From: Lachnospiraceae bacterium
GTDB lineage: Bacteria > Bacillota > Clostridia > Lachnospirales > Lachnospiraceae
DNA: 46,748 bases
Assembly (NCBI GenBank): GCA_017539565.1
Contig: JAFYCS010000013.1
Span: 1 to 46,748, forward strand
Reading direction: 5' to 3'
The translations under genes and the position numbers were made by a program. Positions 16,655 to 24,999 of the stretch are shown piece by piece. The notes beneath the pieces are model-generated. The model saw only the letters and a list, made by a program, of their open reading frames with translations, was not told where the DNA came from and did no database searches. Each line of letters begins with the position of its first letter. Position 1 is the stretch's first letter.

Positions 16655-17875
16655 TCAGTCCATTTCAGTCTCTATATACTCTATAGGCTTGCCGCATACG
16701 GGGCAGGTGTCATAGGAGGGCTTTTCGCTCTCATCCATACTGTCGGTCCACGCATACTGGTAGTCGCAGTTCCTCATCAGAACGCACTTTCCTTCCGCCG
16801 GCTGGGTCTTGGTATGGGTAATAAGTACGTAATAGCATTTCTCCGGCTCTTCCTCGACCGCTGCGGTGCTCTGAGGCTCTTCCACTGCCACAGGCGCTTC
16901 CATAACAGGTGCCGGCTGATATTCTACGGCAGGCTGAGCCATTACAGGCTGGGCCATAGGCTGCTGTGCTGCGGGCTGGGCCATCACAGGCTGAGCCACG
17001 GGTTGCTGTGCTACAGGCTGAGCCATCACAGGCTGGGCCATGGGCTGCTGTGCTACGGGCTGGGCCATCACAGGCTGAGCCATAGGCTGCTGTGCTACGG
17101 GCTGAGCCATTACAGGCTGAGCCATGGGCTGCTGTGCTGCAGGCTGCTGCATAGCAGCTGCCGCCGGAGCATTCTGTGCTGCCTGTGCCGCTGCCAGCTC
17201 TGCTGCTGCACGCATAGCTGCTGCAACTGCCGGTGAAGGCTGTGACTGCGCAGGCTTGTCTGTTGCCGGCTGTTCTGCCTTCTGAACCGGCTGTACAGGC
17301 TCCTGAACAGGTGCAGCTGCGGGAACACTCTCTTCAGGCACAGGCTCCCCGCCTGCTCCCAATGTCATTCCGCTGATACTGCTTATAGACTGGGCGGGAT
17401 CCACCACAGGCAGATCGGATATTGAACGGACACCACCTGCCGCGGGCTTTACCACCTTTGAAGTAACATAATTGATAGATCTGTTGAAACGTGAATTGAT
17501 GAATTTGACAGGTTCTTTTTTCTCCGGTTCCGCAGCTGTTGCGCTCTGCTTTACCTGAGGTTTTTCGGTACTATATTCTATCTGCGGCGCGGTCGCTACT
17601 AACGGAGCCGCCGTATTTACCGCTGTGGCCATTCCCGTTACAGGCTGTGCGTTAACATTTGCTTCTGCCTGAGGCGGAACAACAGCGGGCTGGACATTAA
17701 CAGTCTTTTCCGGCGGTACGGGCCTTGAATCATGCCTTGACGGCGGTACAAGTTTACCCGGTTCAGGGTCAGTGAACAGAGCCTGGTTGATACAGCTTTT
17801 GTCCCACTTATCCTTGTTAACCTCGTCGGAGATCTTATTGATCATCTGTTTTGCTGCACTGAATATTGACGCCAT
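16655..17875 (-). CDS. Pro/Ala/Gln-repeat protein with zinc-ribbon-like end
   Basis: A 406-residue protein, not a recognised family. The N-terminus (MASIFSAAKQMINKISDEVN) is a likely amphipathic helix. Residues 40-245 are Pro/Ala/Gln/Glu-rich and probably disordered, residues 248-317 are five 14-residue tandem repeats of the form QQPMAQPVMAQPVA, and the last 65 residues form a folded domain with Cys347, Cys364, Cys370 and a CPVCGKP pair at 391-394, suggesting zinc binding. No signal peptide or membrane segment. It has a strong promoter of its own and lies 110 bases after the TIR gene on the same strand. A scaffold or adaptor role is a guess. Confidence 0.85.
   Translation of the reverse strand: MASIFSAAKQMINKISDEVNKDKWDKSCINQALFTDPEPGKLVPPSRHDSRPVPPEKTVNVQPAVVPPQAEANVNAQPVTGMATAVNTAAPLVATAPQIEYSTEKPQVKQSATAAEPEKKEPVKFINSRFNRSINYVTSKVVKPAAGGVRSISDLPVVDPAQSISSISGMTLGAGGEPVPEESVPAAAPVQEPVQPVQKAEQPATDKPAQSQPSPAVAAAMRAAAELAAAQAAQNAPAAAAMQQPAAQQPMAQPVMAQPVAQQPMAQPVMAQPVAQQPMAQPVMAQPVAQQPVAQPVMAQPAAQQPMAQPVMAQPAVEYQPAPVMEAPVAVEEPQSTAAVEEEPEKCYYVLITHTKTQPAEGKCVLMRNCDYQYAWTDSMDESEKPSYDTCPVCGKPIEYIETEMD
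16925..17134 (-). repeat. Five 42-bp coding tandem repeats
   Basis: Five near-identical 42-base units encode residues 248-317 of the repeat protein. Units differ mainly at Met/Val and Val/Ala positions, so recent duplication or slippage is likely and the copy number may vary between strains. Confidence 0.93.
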
Positions 17876-17907
17876 AACACCCCACCTTCCTTACATATCT
17901 AACATAT

Positions 17908-17936
17908 ATTATCTTTTCTTAGGCGGTCCTTGTCAA
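17908..17936 (-). promoter_or_regulatory. Strong sigma-70 type promoter of the repeat-protein gene
   Basis: TTGACA (17931-17936) and GATAAT (17908-17913) are separated by exactly 17 bases, 33 bases before the gene start, with GGAAGG acting as Shine-Dalgarno between. The gene can therefore be expressed without the upstream TIR gene. Confidence 0.8.
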
Positions 17937-17985
17937 CCACAAAATAGGACGTATTTTTACTTTTTTATGCAACATTTTGACATCG

Positions 17986-20385
17986 TCAGAATCCGTATTT
18001 ATCACATAAACGCTGTGAAGGAGTATACCCTTCCAGCAGGGTATCAGCATATTCGATAGTCTCCCTGTAATCCTTAAGATCCAGTCTGTAATATTCCCCG
18101 TCAATACTGCTGATGATCAGACCTTTTCCCGGATCTGACATCACTCCCCAGACATGGTCTATCGTCACCAGATGGCCGAAGTTTTTGTCAAATATCTCCA
18201 GATTCCCGGTAGTCATTGCATAGCAGTCGTAATCCTCAAGATATTCAAAACTGTATACAAAATTAATAACATCATAAATGACCTTAACCCTCTTCATTTC
18301 GACGGCATCATATATGACGGATGTTCCGTCCGCAAAGCAGGCTAAATAGTACTTACCGTCCGAAGAGATGCTTCCGGATATATACATGCCGGCATCAGCT
18401 CCCTCCAGCTGCATAAGAGTCTCTTTTACCTTTTCATCATCCGAAAGGTCATCCATTTTTATCTCAAAGTTCTCATCCGCCTCATAAGGGGTATACGCAC
18501 TCCCCTTCTCTTTGGCATAAACCACCACGCCTTCCTTTCCTATATACTTAACATAGATCCTGTCGCCGACCCACCGGAATTTACTCACATCCCACTGGGG
18601 TGCCTCTTCAAATACGGAGTCGGTTATCTCATATCCGGCATCTGTCGCATCTATCGAATACAGCTCCCCGATCTCGTTCCTGACTACAGGCTTTCCGTCA
18701 ACATACTGTACCTCCTGGGGATACATGGGGACGCCAAAGGAAGTGATAAACTCAAAATCCTCATCATATATCACCACCCTGTCGTTGCTGAAGGTCACCA
18801 GCTTGGCATCTATGTGATACAGATCCGTAAAATTCTCTTTTCCAAGGTCTATAGTCTTTGTTATCTTCTTACCTGCAATATCATAACGGTACAGCTGCTT
18901 TTCCCAGCTGCCGTCTGTCTTCCCCGTCAGCATATAAAGCGATTTCCCGTTGGTATCCATATCCATCAGGCTTTCATCTTCTCCGAAAAGCATCTTCTCA
19001 TACCCGTCCGGCAGAAAGACCGCGACCTCTCCGGTTCCGGCATGGGTCTGCACAATGTACTCGGGGGTATATTCCTCTGATACATATGCAATTATGCGGA
19101 TCAGGCAGTACTCCTCATCCTCGGAATAATAGCAGTCTATATAATTAAAGTCGGCCGCCTTTATACCCAGGGCCGCCAGGTCCGTATAATAGACCTGCTC
19201 GCTGCCTTTGAAACCATACATGCCTTCTCCGTTAAACAAAAGCACGATATCACCCGAAGGCGGTGAAAAGATCTGCGTCTCTTCATCCAGCAGGACCGTA
19301 CTCTCCCTCTTTTCTATATCATAATAATAACTGCAGTCCGCAGAAGAATATACCAATCCTTCATCATGGTAGAAACCGAACTGTCCGTAACTTGAATAGA
19401 AGTTCAGTACTTCCTCTCCGGTCACGGTATCGATAAGGTGGCAGATATCCCCTTCATCTATAACGATATTCCCGCACTGCGGCGAAAAATAAGTCATCCC
19501 GTACACATAACGATCGGCTATACGCTTTTCGGGGGCATACATACCCCTGCTGTAAATATGGGTAGCATCCACCAACGCCCTGAAGGCATCGGCACTGACA
19601 TACTCTCCTTCATCATCCGGAAGGACACTGCGCGCAGCATATAAAGCCGCCATCCTGTCACCGGCTTTTAACAGTTCCTCCGAAGTATTGGCCATGCTGT
19701 CTGCATACTTCTTTTCTATCTCCATTTTCTGCTGCCGGATGGTCCTGATGAAATATATACTCTGAAAAAGGAATATAAGGACCACGCCGAAGATCATACT
19801 CGTAATAATGGTCCTGCGCTTCAGTTTCTCTACACGGTGGCGCTGTTTTAAGTCATCATAATTAAGACCGAGCATAGCTGCGCTGAGCTTGATCACACTG
19901 TCGTTCAGGGCTGCCCGCCCCCCGCGGCAGTCCGCAGCCAGGGGTTCCTTATCTATCCTGACTGTCACATCATTTCCTTCGGGATCTTTTTCGATTATGT
20001 CTTCATAGAACAGGCTCTCGGGAAAAGAATCTTCCGGCTCACCCTCTATCAAAACAGGCAGGATCTTTTTCTTGCCGTGAAGCTTAGTGAATATTTCGAT
20101 CTCTTTCATGCACCAGGCCGACTCTTTGAGCCTGGGAGAGCATATGACAATAAGATACTCGGTGTTTCTTAACGCATCAAGGATAGCATCGGAAAGGCTG
20201 TCGGTCACCGGAAGCTCCGCCTCATCCCTGAAAACACGGCCCAGGACGTTACGCCCCAGCTTCTCCCTCAGTTCCTTTGGGATATGATAATTCTCCAGCT
20301 TCCTGTGCAGTGCCTTTGCGATGGTCTTATCCGGCTCACAATGGCGGTAACTTATAAAAGCATTGTATCTTAAGTCTTCACTCAT
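17986..20385 (-). CDS. TIR domain-transmembrane-propeller protein
   Basis: A 799-residue protein. Residues 5-180 form a TIR domain: YNAFISYRH at 7-15, RDEAELP at 53-59, and ESAWCMKEI with Glu95 in the position of the NADase glutamate of SARM1 (Glu642). A basic stretch, one membrane helix (192-214) and a short coiled coil (218-250) follow, then about 540 residues of repeated beta strands that look like WD40/YVTN-type propeller blades. The order implies a cytosolic TIR tethered to an extracytoplasmic sensor. The role is unknown; bacterial TIR proteins can be NAD-consuming immune effectors or assembly modules. The ATG at 20385 has only a weak ribosome binding site. Confidence 0.9.
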   Translation of the reverse strand: MSEDLRYNAFISYRHCEPDKTIAKALHRKLENYHIPKELREKLGRNVLGRVFRDEAELPVTDSLSDAILDALRNTEYLIVICSPRLKESAWCMKEIEIFTKLHGKKKILPVLIEGEPEDSFPESLFYEDIIEKDPEGNDVTVRIDKEPLAADCRGGRAALNDSVIKLSAAMLGLNYDDLKQRHRVEKLKRRTIITSMIFGVVLIFLFQSIYFIRTIRQQKMEIEKKYADSMANTSEELLKAGDRMAALYAARSVLPDDEGEYVSADAFRALVDATHIYSRGMYAPEKRIADRYVYGMTYFSPQCGNIVIDEGDICHLIDTVTGEEVLNFYSSYGQFGFYHDEGLVYSSADCSYYYDIEKRESTVLLDEETQIFSPPSGDIVLLFNGEGMYGFKGSEQVYYTDLAALGIKAADFNYIDCYYSEDEEYCLIRIIAYVSEEYTPEYIVQTHAGTGEVAVFLPDGYEKMLFGEDESLMDMDTNGKSLYMLTGKTDGSWEKQLYRYDIAGKKITKTIDLGKENFTDLYHIDAKLVTFSNDRVVIYDEDFEFITSFGVPMYPQEVQYVDGKPVVRNEIGELYSIDATDAGYEITDSVFEEAPQWDVSKFRWVGDRIYVKYIGKEGVVVYAKEKGSAYTPYEADENFEIKMDDLSDDEKVKETLMQLEGADAGMYISGSISSDGKYYLACFADGTSVIYDAVEMKRVKVIYDVINFVYSFEYLEDYDCYAMTTGNLEIFDKNFGHLVTIDHVWGVMSDPGKGLIISSIDGEYYRLDLKDYRETIEYADTLLEGYTPSQRLCDKYGF

Positions 20386-20417
20386 AGCCTGTTAAGGATA
20401 TCACATCGCCGTACCCG

Positions 20418-20445
20418 TTGACAAGCAGGTAGCGGTATCTATAAT
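20418..20445 (+). promoter_or_regulatory. Consensus sigma-70 promoter of the HD-GYP gene
   Basis: A perfect TTGACA (20418-20423) and a perfect TATAAT (20440-20445) are 16 bases apart, 26 bases before the start codon. This is the best promoter in the window and predicts strong constitutive transcription. Confidence 0.85.
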
Positions 20446-20470
20446 TATAACCATCCGGGAGGTAGACCAC

Positions 20471-21565
20471 ATGGAACACTCAAAAAAACGTATACAGCGT
20501 ATAGGCAGGATCCTGCGTATCATATGCAGGATAATGAAGACCGTTTTTCTTCTGGCGACCATCGTAATGTTCTGCGCCATGATCCTTTATATAGTATCTT
20601 CATCGCTTGGATACCAGCCGACCCTTAACCTGGACGAAACCATATTCTCCGGCAGTATAGAGTCAATGACGGAAAACGGGATCATCGATACAGCAACAGC
20701 CACCATCATCTCTTCGGTGCTCACCATAATAACGCTGGTCATATTGTTCTGTTTTGCAAATGAGCTGCAGACCTTCATGTCTTATATAGAAAAAGGAGAC
20801 CAGCCCTTCACCTTTGAAAGCGCCTACAAGCTGCGCAAGCTTTCCTACGGAACCCTGACCTTCCTGGTAATGAACCTCTTCTGGGGTATTATCGTCTTCT
20901 TTATAACGCAGCTGCTCTCATACCTTTTCGAATACGGAGCGTACCTGCAGCAGCGTGCCGATGAAACCTATCGTATCCAGGAAGAGATGATCCTGTCCTT
21001 TGCGGAGATCACCGAAAACAAATCCGAACAGACCGGCCGCCATGTAAGACGTGTCGCTGAATATACACGCATCATCGCCCTTGCCATGGGCTATCCGGAA
21101 GATGAAGCCAAGAAACTGATGATGGCTTCCACCATGCATGATATAGGAAAACTTCTGATCCCCGTAGAGATACTTGAAAAACCCGCAAAGCTTACCGATG
21201 AAGAATTTGCCGTGATAAAGCAGCATTCAGGATACGGCGGACAGCTGCTCAACAATGTGGAAGGTGAAGTGATGAACCTGGCTCGCACTGTAGCACTGGA
21301 CCATCATGAACGACTGGACGGCAAGGGTTATCCGGCCGGAAAGAGCGGTGAGACCATAAGCTTAGACGGCAGGATAGTTGCTGTGGCAGACGTATATGAT
21401 GCCCTCACCAGTAAGAGGAGCTACAAGGAAGCCTGGGACGAAAAGAAGGCTTACAATGAGATCCTTAAAGGTAAGGGCACCCAGTTCGACAGCAGCGTCG
21501 TAGACGCTTTCTGCCGTTCATATGAACAGATAAATGATATAAGGCAGACCTATGCCGATGCCTGA
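20471..21565 (+). CDS. Membrane HD-GYP c-di-GMP phosphodiesterase with DUF2975-like N-terminus
   Basis: A 364-residue protein. Four membrane helices (about 22-45, 76-97, 126-150 and a partial one between) resemble DUF2975, a small membrane domain otherwise seen alone beside YozG-type regulators. A complete HD-GYP domain follows from about 172: HD at 223-224 in TMHDIGK, HHE at 278-280 and GYP at 286-288. It should hydrolyse c-di-GMP. GGGAGG lies eight bases before the ATG. It is divergent from the TIR gene and convergent with the GH120 gene, so it is a single-gene transcript. Confidence 0.92.
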   Translation: MEHSKKRIQRIGRILRIICRIMKTVFLLATIVMFCAMILYIVSSSLGYQPTLNLDETIFSGSIESMTENGIIDTATATIISSVLTIITLVILFCFANELQTFMSYIEKGDQPFTFESAYKLRKLSYGTLTFLVMNLFWGIIVFFITQLLSYLFEYGAYLQQRADETYRIQEEMILSFAEITENKSEQTGRHVRRVAEYTRIIALAMGYPEDEAKKLMMASTMHDIGKLLIPVEILEKPAKLTDEEFAVIKQHSGYGGQLLNNVEGEVMNLARTVALDHHERLDGKGYPAGKSGETISLDGRIVAVADVYDALTSKRSYKEAWDEKKAYNEILKGKGTQFDSSVVDAFCRSYEQINDIRQTYADA

Positions 21566-21566
21566 A

Positions 21567-21589
21567 GCAGGTCCTTAAAAAGGACCTGC
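21567..21589. terminator. Shared hairpin between convergent genes, carrying a stop codon
   Basis: GCAGGTCCTT (21567-21576) and AAGGACCTGC (21580-21589) form a perfect ten-base stem with a three-base loop. It starts one base after the HD-GYP stop, and the last codons and TAA of the GH120 gene lie inside it. There is no clear T run on either side, so termination strength is uncertain. Confidence 0.6.
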
Positions 21590-23557
21590 CACCACTTTAT
21601 CCGTACGCTTTTTACCGTTATGATCGGTATCGAATACTATACTGCTTCCGTCGGGATTTTCAAAACGCTCTTCCGGTTCGAAAGCTTCGCCCAGATCCTC
21701 TGTCCTGATCATTGATACTTCCGGCAGATATGCCGCAAAGTCGGTGACCAGTTCATAATCTTCAGTCAGTCTGACACTCACTTCATGCTCTGTATCAACA
21801 TATGCGCCTTCCTCTATGTCGGCAGGCTCTGCACCGTTAAAGAATGCATTACCGCCGGTCCATACGGGAAGCGGCATGTAATATCTGTCCCGGGACTCGG
21901 CCGCACCTTCACCGCAGTATCCCGCAAAGTGCTGCTTCCATTCCTCCTCTTTCATATAGCCGCTGTATACACATGTCCCTGCTTTCAGATTGTAATCATC
22001 CCACTCATCATCCTTAAGGGGCTCGCAGATATCGATAAGTCCCTGACGGGTCTTAGGCTGAATAAATACGTTATTGTAGAAACGTACGTCTCCGTGGAGT
22101 ACCGTCATGAAGCTCGTTATATCGGTACTGTGAGGTCTGTGCACGGAAGTATACCGGGGTGAAGGGTATTTATTGGTCCCGTTGTTTACGCCGCGCCCCA
22201 CGCCTGTAACGGCTCCGAAAAAGAGATTATGGACGAATGCAACGCCCTGGGCCGCAAGCCTTACGCATCTTTCGGAGAGCATGATGTTGTTATCCACCAG
22301 TGTGGGACCGTGGGCTATCTCGATCCACAGATCCTCTCCAAGGCCAAGGCCCTGTGCACACTCACTCTTTAAAAGATGGTCCCTTGATAAGCAGTTATCA
22401 TGGAACAGGTTTGAACTGACTCTTGTGCCCTGGCACTGCCAGTCAAGCCAGATCCCACGCGTACAGTCATGGAAATGATTGTTGCGTATGATAACGTCGA
22501 TGGCCGCATGCAGCTTGATGCCGCCTATCTCCGCTCCCGCCAGGTTCCTCTTGTTATTTATGTGATGGATGTGGTTGTTTTCGATAAGTGAAAATACACA
22601 GCCCAGGTTACCTACTATACCGGTCTGGCCGCAGTCGTGTATCTCGCAGTTCCTGACGATATGGGAACCTATGGTATCCTTACTCCAGCCGTCAAGCTGT
22701 GCGATGAGCGAGCAGTCTCTCTGGGTCTGGGCGCCGTCCTTATATTTATACTTAAGCCACTTATTATCGTTGCCCTGCTGGCGGTATTTGCCAAGAGAGA
22801 TGCCCGAACACTTCGAATGTGATATCTCGCAATCCTCTATTATCCAGCCCCTTGACCAGTGCGGTCCTATCATGCCGTCCTGCAGTGCAGTAGGCGGAGC
22901 CCACTGTGTAGCCGCCTTGGTGACCACAAAGCCGGAAAGCGTGATGTAGTTTACATGCTCTGCCACGGGCCACACGCAGTGGGGTCTGACGTTGAGTTCC
23001 ACGCACTCCTCATTGGGATCCTTACCCTGAAAGTTTGCATAGATCAGAGTTGCGTCTTCTCCCTCTTCCTGCGCAGTGTACCAGGTATGCTTTGTAAACT
23101 CACGGTCCCAGGACTGGTCATAGTACTCAGGCTGCAGCACCTTTTCAAGGCTGTCGCACTCGTATAAAGACTTACCGTTTAAGAAAACCTCTCCGGTATG
23201 TACCGGCACGGTTATGTTAAGCCAGTCGCCGCTGACAAATGTTTTATAGGGATTATATGAACCGAAGTATTCATTGGGGATACTGAGTTTCCAGACATCG
23301 CCGGAATATCTCTTCCAGCCTTTAAAGACATCCGCACCCGTGATGACAGCTTCACGCCTGTTCACACTGCGGTAGGTTATGGGCTGCTTTTCTTTTCCCG
23401 CATTAAGGGGACTTATCTCCTCACGGTAGATACCGGGAAGCACCAGCACTTCATCACCGGGCATCGCAACAGCCGCAGCCTCTCCTATCTTTTTAAAAGG
23501 CATATCCTTACTGCCGTCTCCGCCTGCAGCTGCATTACAGTCAACATAATAAACCAT
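21575..23557 (-). CDS. GH120-family beta-xylosidase
   Basis: A 660-residue right-handed beta-helix protein. The opening MVYYVDCNAAAGGDGSKDMP and PGDEVLVLPGIY are DUF1565-like, and the central repeats (IIEDCEISH, IVRNCEIHDCG, LIENNHIHH, IIRNNHFHDC) build the helix. GH120 motifs are clear: Asp372 in IWLDWQCQGTR (expected nucleophile) and Glu413 in DLWIEIAHGP (expected acid/base). No signal peptide, so it should act in the cytosol, releasing xylose from xylo-oligosaccharides. The frame extends to 23584, but the ATG at 23557 is chosen because AAAGGAGG lies just upstream. The MFS transporter gene lies 91 bases upstream on the same strand. Confidence 0.9.
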   Translation of the reverse strand: MVYYVDCNAAAGGDGSKDMPFKKIGEAAAVAMPGDEVLVLPGIYREEISPLNAGKEKQPITYRSVNRREAVITGADVFKGWKRYSGDVWKLSIPNEYFGSYNPYKTFVSGDWLNITVPVHTGEVFLNGKSLYECDSLEKVLQPEYYDQSWDREFTKHTWYTAQEEGEDATLIYANFQGKDPNEECVELNVRPHCVWPVAEHVNYITLSGFVVTKAATQWAPPTALQDGMIGPHWSRGWIIEDCEISHSKCSGISLGKYRQQGNDNKWLKYKYKDGAQTQRDCSLIAQLDGWSKDTIGSHIVRNCEIHDCGQTGIVGNLGCVFSLIENNHIHHINNKRNLAGAEIGGIKLHAAIDVIIRNNHFHDCTRGIWLDWQCQGTRVSSNLFHDNCLSRDHLLKSECAQGLGLGEDLWIEIAHGPTLVDNNIMLSERCVRLAAQGVAFVHNLFFGAVTGVGRGVNNGTNKYPSPRYTSVHRPHSTDITSFMTVLHGDVRFYNNVFIQPKTRQGLIDICEPLKDDEWDDYNLKAGTCVYSGYMKEEEWKQHFAGYCGEGAAESRDRYYMPLPVWTGGNAFFNGAEPADIEEGAYVDTEHEVSVRLTEDYELVTDFAAYLPEVSMIRTEDLGEAFEPEERFENPDGSSIVFDTDHNGKKRTDKVVAGPF

Positions 23558-23648
23558 ATGGCAATCCTCCTTTATTGATGTCATATATCCTATAACTTTT
23601 AATGTTCTCTTACTTCTTATAATCCGATAAAGGGGATATCAATTTTTG

Positions 23649-24845
23649 TTAATGCTTTTTATAATGAGGCAGCTTCGTCATCGCTATAACGGCTATCACC
23701 ACGCCCACCGCACATACTGCACTTCCCGTAAGCAGCATGGTCTTTATATCCGAATGATCCAGGATAACACCGCTGATCAGATTTGAAAACACACCGCCTA
23801 TGGTGATGGCACTGGTGATAAAAGCCTGACCCTTGACCTGGTCCAGCTCCTCCATGGTCTTACTCACATAATAAGCACCGGCAGGAATGAACACCGCATA
23901 GGCAAAGAGCTGGAAGCTCTGGCTTATATACATATGCGGCATGCCCTTTGCAAATACCAGTATCAGTATCTTTATAAAGAATGCGATGCCGGAGATCACC
24001 AGCAGTTTTTCCGCCGAGATTTTTTTCAGCACTATCCCTATCAGCGCCATAACGGGGAGTTCCAATATAGCCTGAAGGAAATTAGCATAGCCCAGCTCGG
24101 TCTCGTTGCCGCCCAGATTTCTTATTATCTGTATCATAAAATCATTGATCATGTTATGCGCAAAATAAAAGCATACCGTACCGACAAGAAAGAGCGTAAA
24201 GGCCGGGTAGCTGCGGATGAAATGCACAAAGCCGTTGTTCGTTTTGACTTCGGTGCTTTCTTTTTTGTCATCCCCACTCTCCTGTGGCTTTCTGAAGATG
24301 AGTATTATCAGGACGGAAAGTACCATGGTGACGATGTTCACCCATAACAGTATACCCACACCGTTATTCTCCACTATACGTCCTATGAACATTGAAGTGA
24401 ATGCAAAGCTTGCGGATCCAAGGCCTCTGGCAAGTCCGTAGTATATACCGCAGCCCGCTTTCTGATACTCAAAACATAATGCCGTCATAACGGGCTGGTA
24501 AGCAAACTGTATCATGTAAATAATGACATATACCGAAAAGATTATCAGTTTATTATCATCCGTGAACATGAGTATCAGCGACCCTGCAAGTATGATCAGT
24601 ACGGAGATCATTATAAAACGCCGGTTGGAAAGCCAGCCGGGCTTGTCTATGATACCCGCTATCACGGGCTGCAATACTGCGGATAATATGTTCGCCACCG
24701 CCAGCAGCACTCCCACTTCCGTATTATTGAAGCCTTTTGAAAGCAGGTAGACTGCCGCATATGCGTGTATGGTACAGAATGCCGCGAAATACGCAACATT
24801 GAGCAGGGTATATCTTATAGTCCATCTTACCGAAGGTTTTTCCAT
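23649..24845 (-). CDS. MFS oligosaccharide/proton symporter-like transporter
   Basis: A 398-residue membrane protein with about 12 helices, similar to LacY-type or nucleoside-symporter-like MFS proteins (MFS_1_like). Loop sequences such as GFNNTEVGVLLAVANILSAV and GIIDKPGWLSNRRF in the first half fit that group. With the GH120 gene directly downstream, it is probably the importer of xylo-oligosaccharides. The frame can start at 24857, but AAGGA touches that ATG, whereas the ATG at 24845 lies 11 bases after AAGGA, so the latter is preferred with modest confidence. An extended -10 box inside a palindrome precedes it. Confidence 0.88.
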   Translation of the reverse strand: MEKPSVRWTIRYTLLNVAYFAAFCTIHAYAAVYLLSKGFNNTEVGVLLAVANILSAVLQPVIAGIIDKPGWLSNRRFIMISVLIILAGSLILMFTDDNKLIIFSVYVIIYMIQFAYQPVMTALCFEYQKAGCGIYYGLARGLGSASFAFTSMFIGRIVENNGVGILLWVNIVTMVLSVLIILIFRKPQESGDDKKESTEVKTNNGFVHFIRSYPAFTLFLVGTVCFYFAHNMINDFMIQIIRNLGGNETELGYANFLQAILELPVMALIGIVLKKISAEKLLVISGIAFFIKILILVFAKGMPHMYISQSFQLFAYAVFIPAGAYYVSKTMEELDQVKGQAFITSAITIGGVFSNLISGVILDHSDIKTMLLTGSAVCAVGVVIAVIAMTKLPHYKKH

Positions 24846-24898
24846 GTATACGTTCATCCTTATATATTATTTTATTTCCGGGTATCACTCTGATGATC

Positions 24899-24913
24899 GT
24901 GCTATTATAGCAC
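24899..24913 (-). promoter_or_regulatory. Extended -10 promoter within a palindrome, MFS/GH120 operon
   Basis: The minus strand has TGCTATAAT (TATAAT at 24904-24909), an extended -10 box with a weak -35. The box sits in the palindrome GTGCTAT-A-ATAGCAC (24899-24913), which could be the operator of a sugar-responsive repressor. No such regulator gene is adjacent except the divergent PadR. Confidence 0.55.
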
Positions 24914-24938
24914 ACTTGTAAATGTTTATGTAAAACTG

Positions 24939-24966
24939 TTGACTTTTATGGTTTTAGGATTATAAT
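24939..24966 (+). promoter_or_regulatory. Promoter of the padR operon
   Basis: TTGACT (24939-24944) and TATAAT (24961-24966) lie 16 bases apart, upstream of the PadR start at 25000. Confidence 0.75.
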
Positions 24967-24989
24967 ATACTTTGTAATACAAAGTATAT
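24965..24989 (+). promoter_or_regulatory. Perfect 25-bp palindrome, likely PadR operator
   Basis: Twelve-base arms (ATATACTTTGTA and TACAAAGTATAT) flank one central base. The palindrome overlaps the end of the -10 box and the transcription start, the usual place for an autoregulatory repressor site. Binding by the adjacent PadR protein is inferred. Confidence 0.75.
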
Positions 24990-24999
24990 AGGTGCGCAA

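Noticed and set aside
16925-17134. CRISPR-like regular array
   Set aside because: The units are adjacent and coding, with no spacers between them, and no cas gene is present.
16814-17236. Plus-strand frame of LSHGLLCY-like repeats
   Set aside because: This is the opposite strand of the 42-bp coding repeats in the Pro/Ala/Gln protein; the minus-strand gene has a promoter, binding site and terminator.
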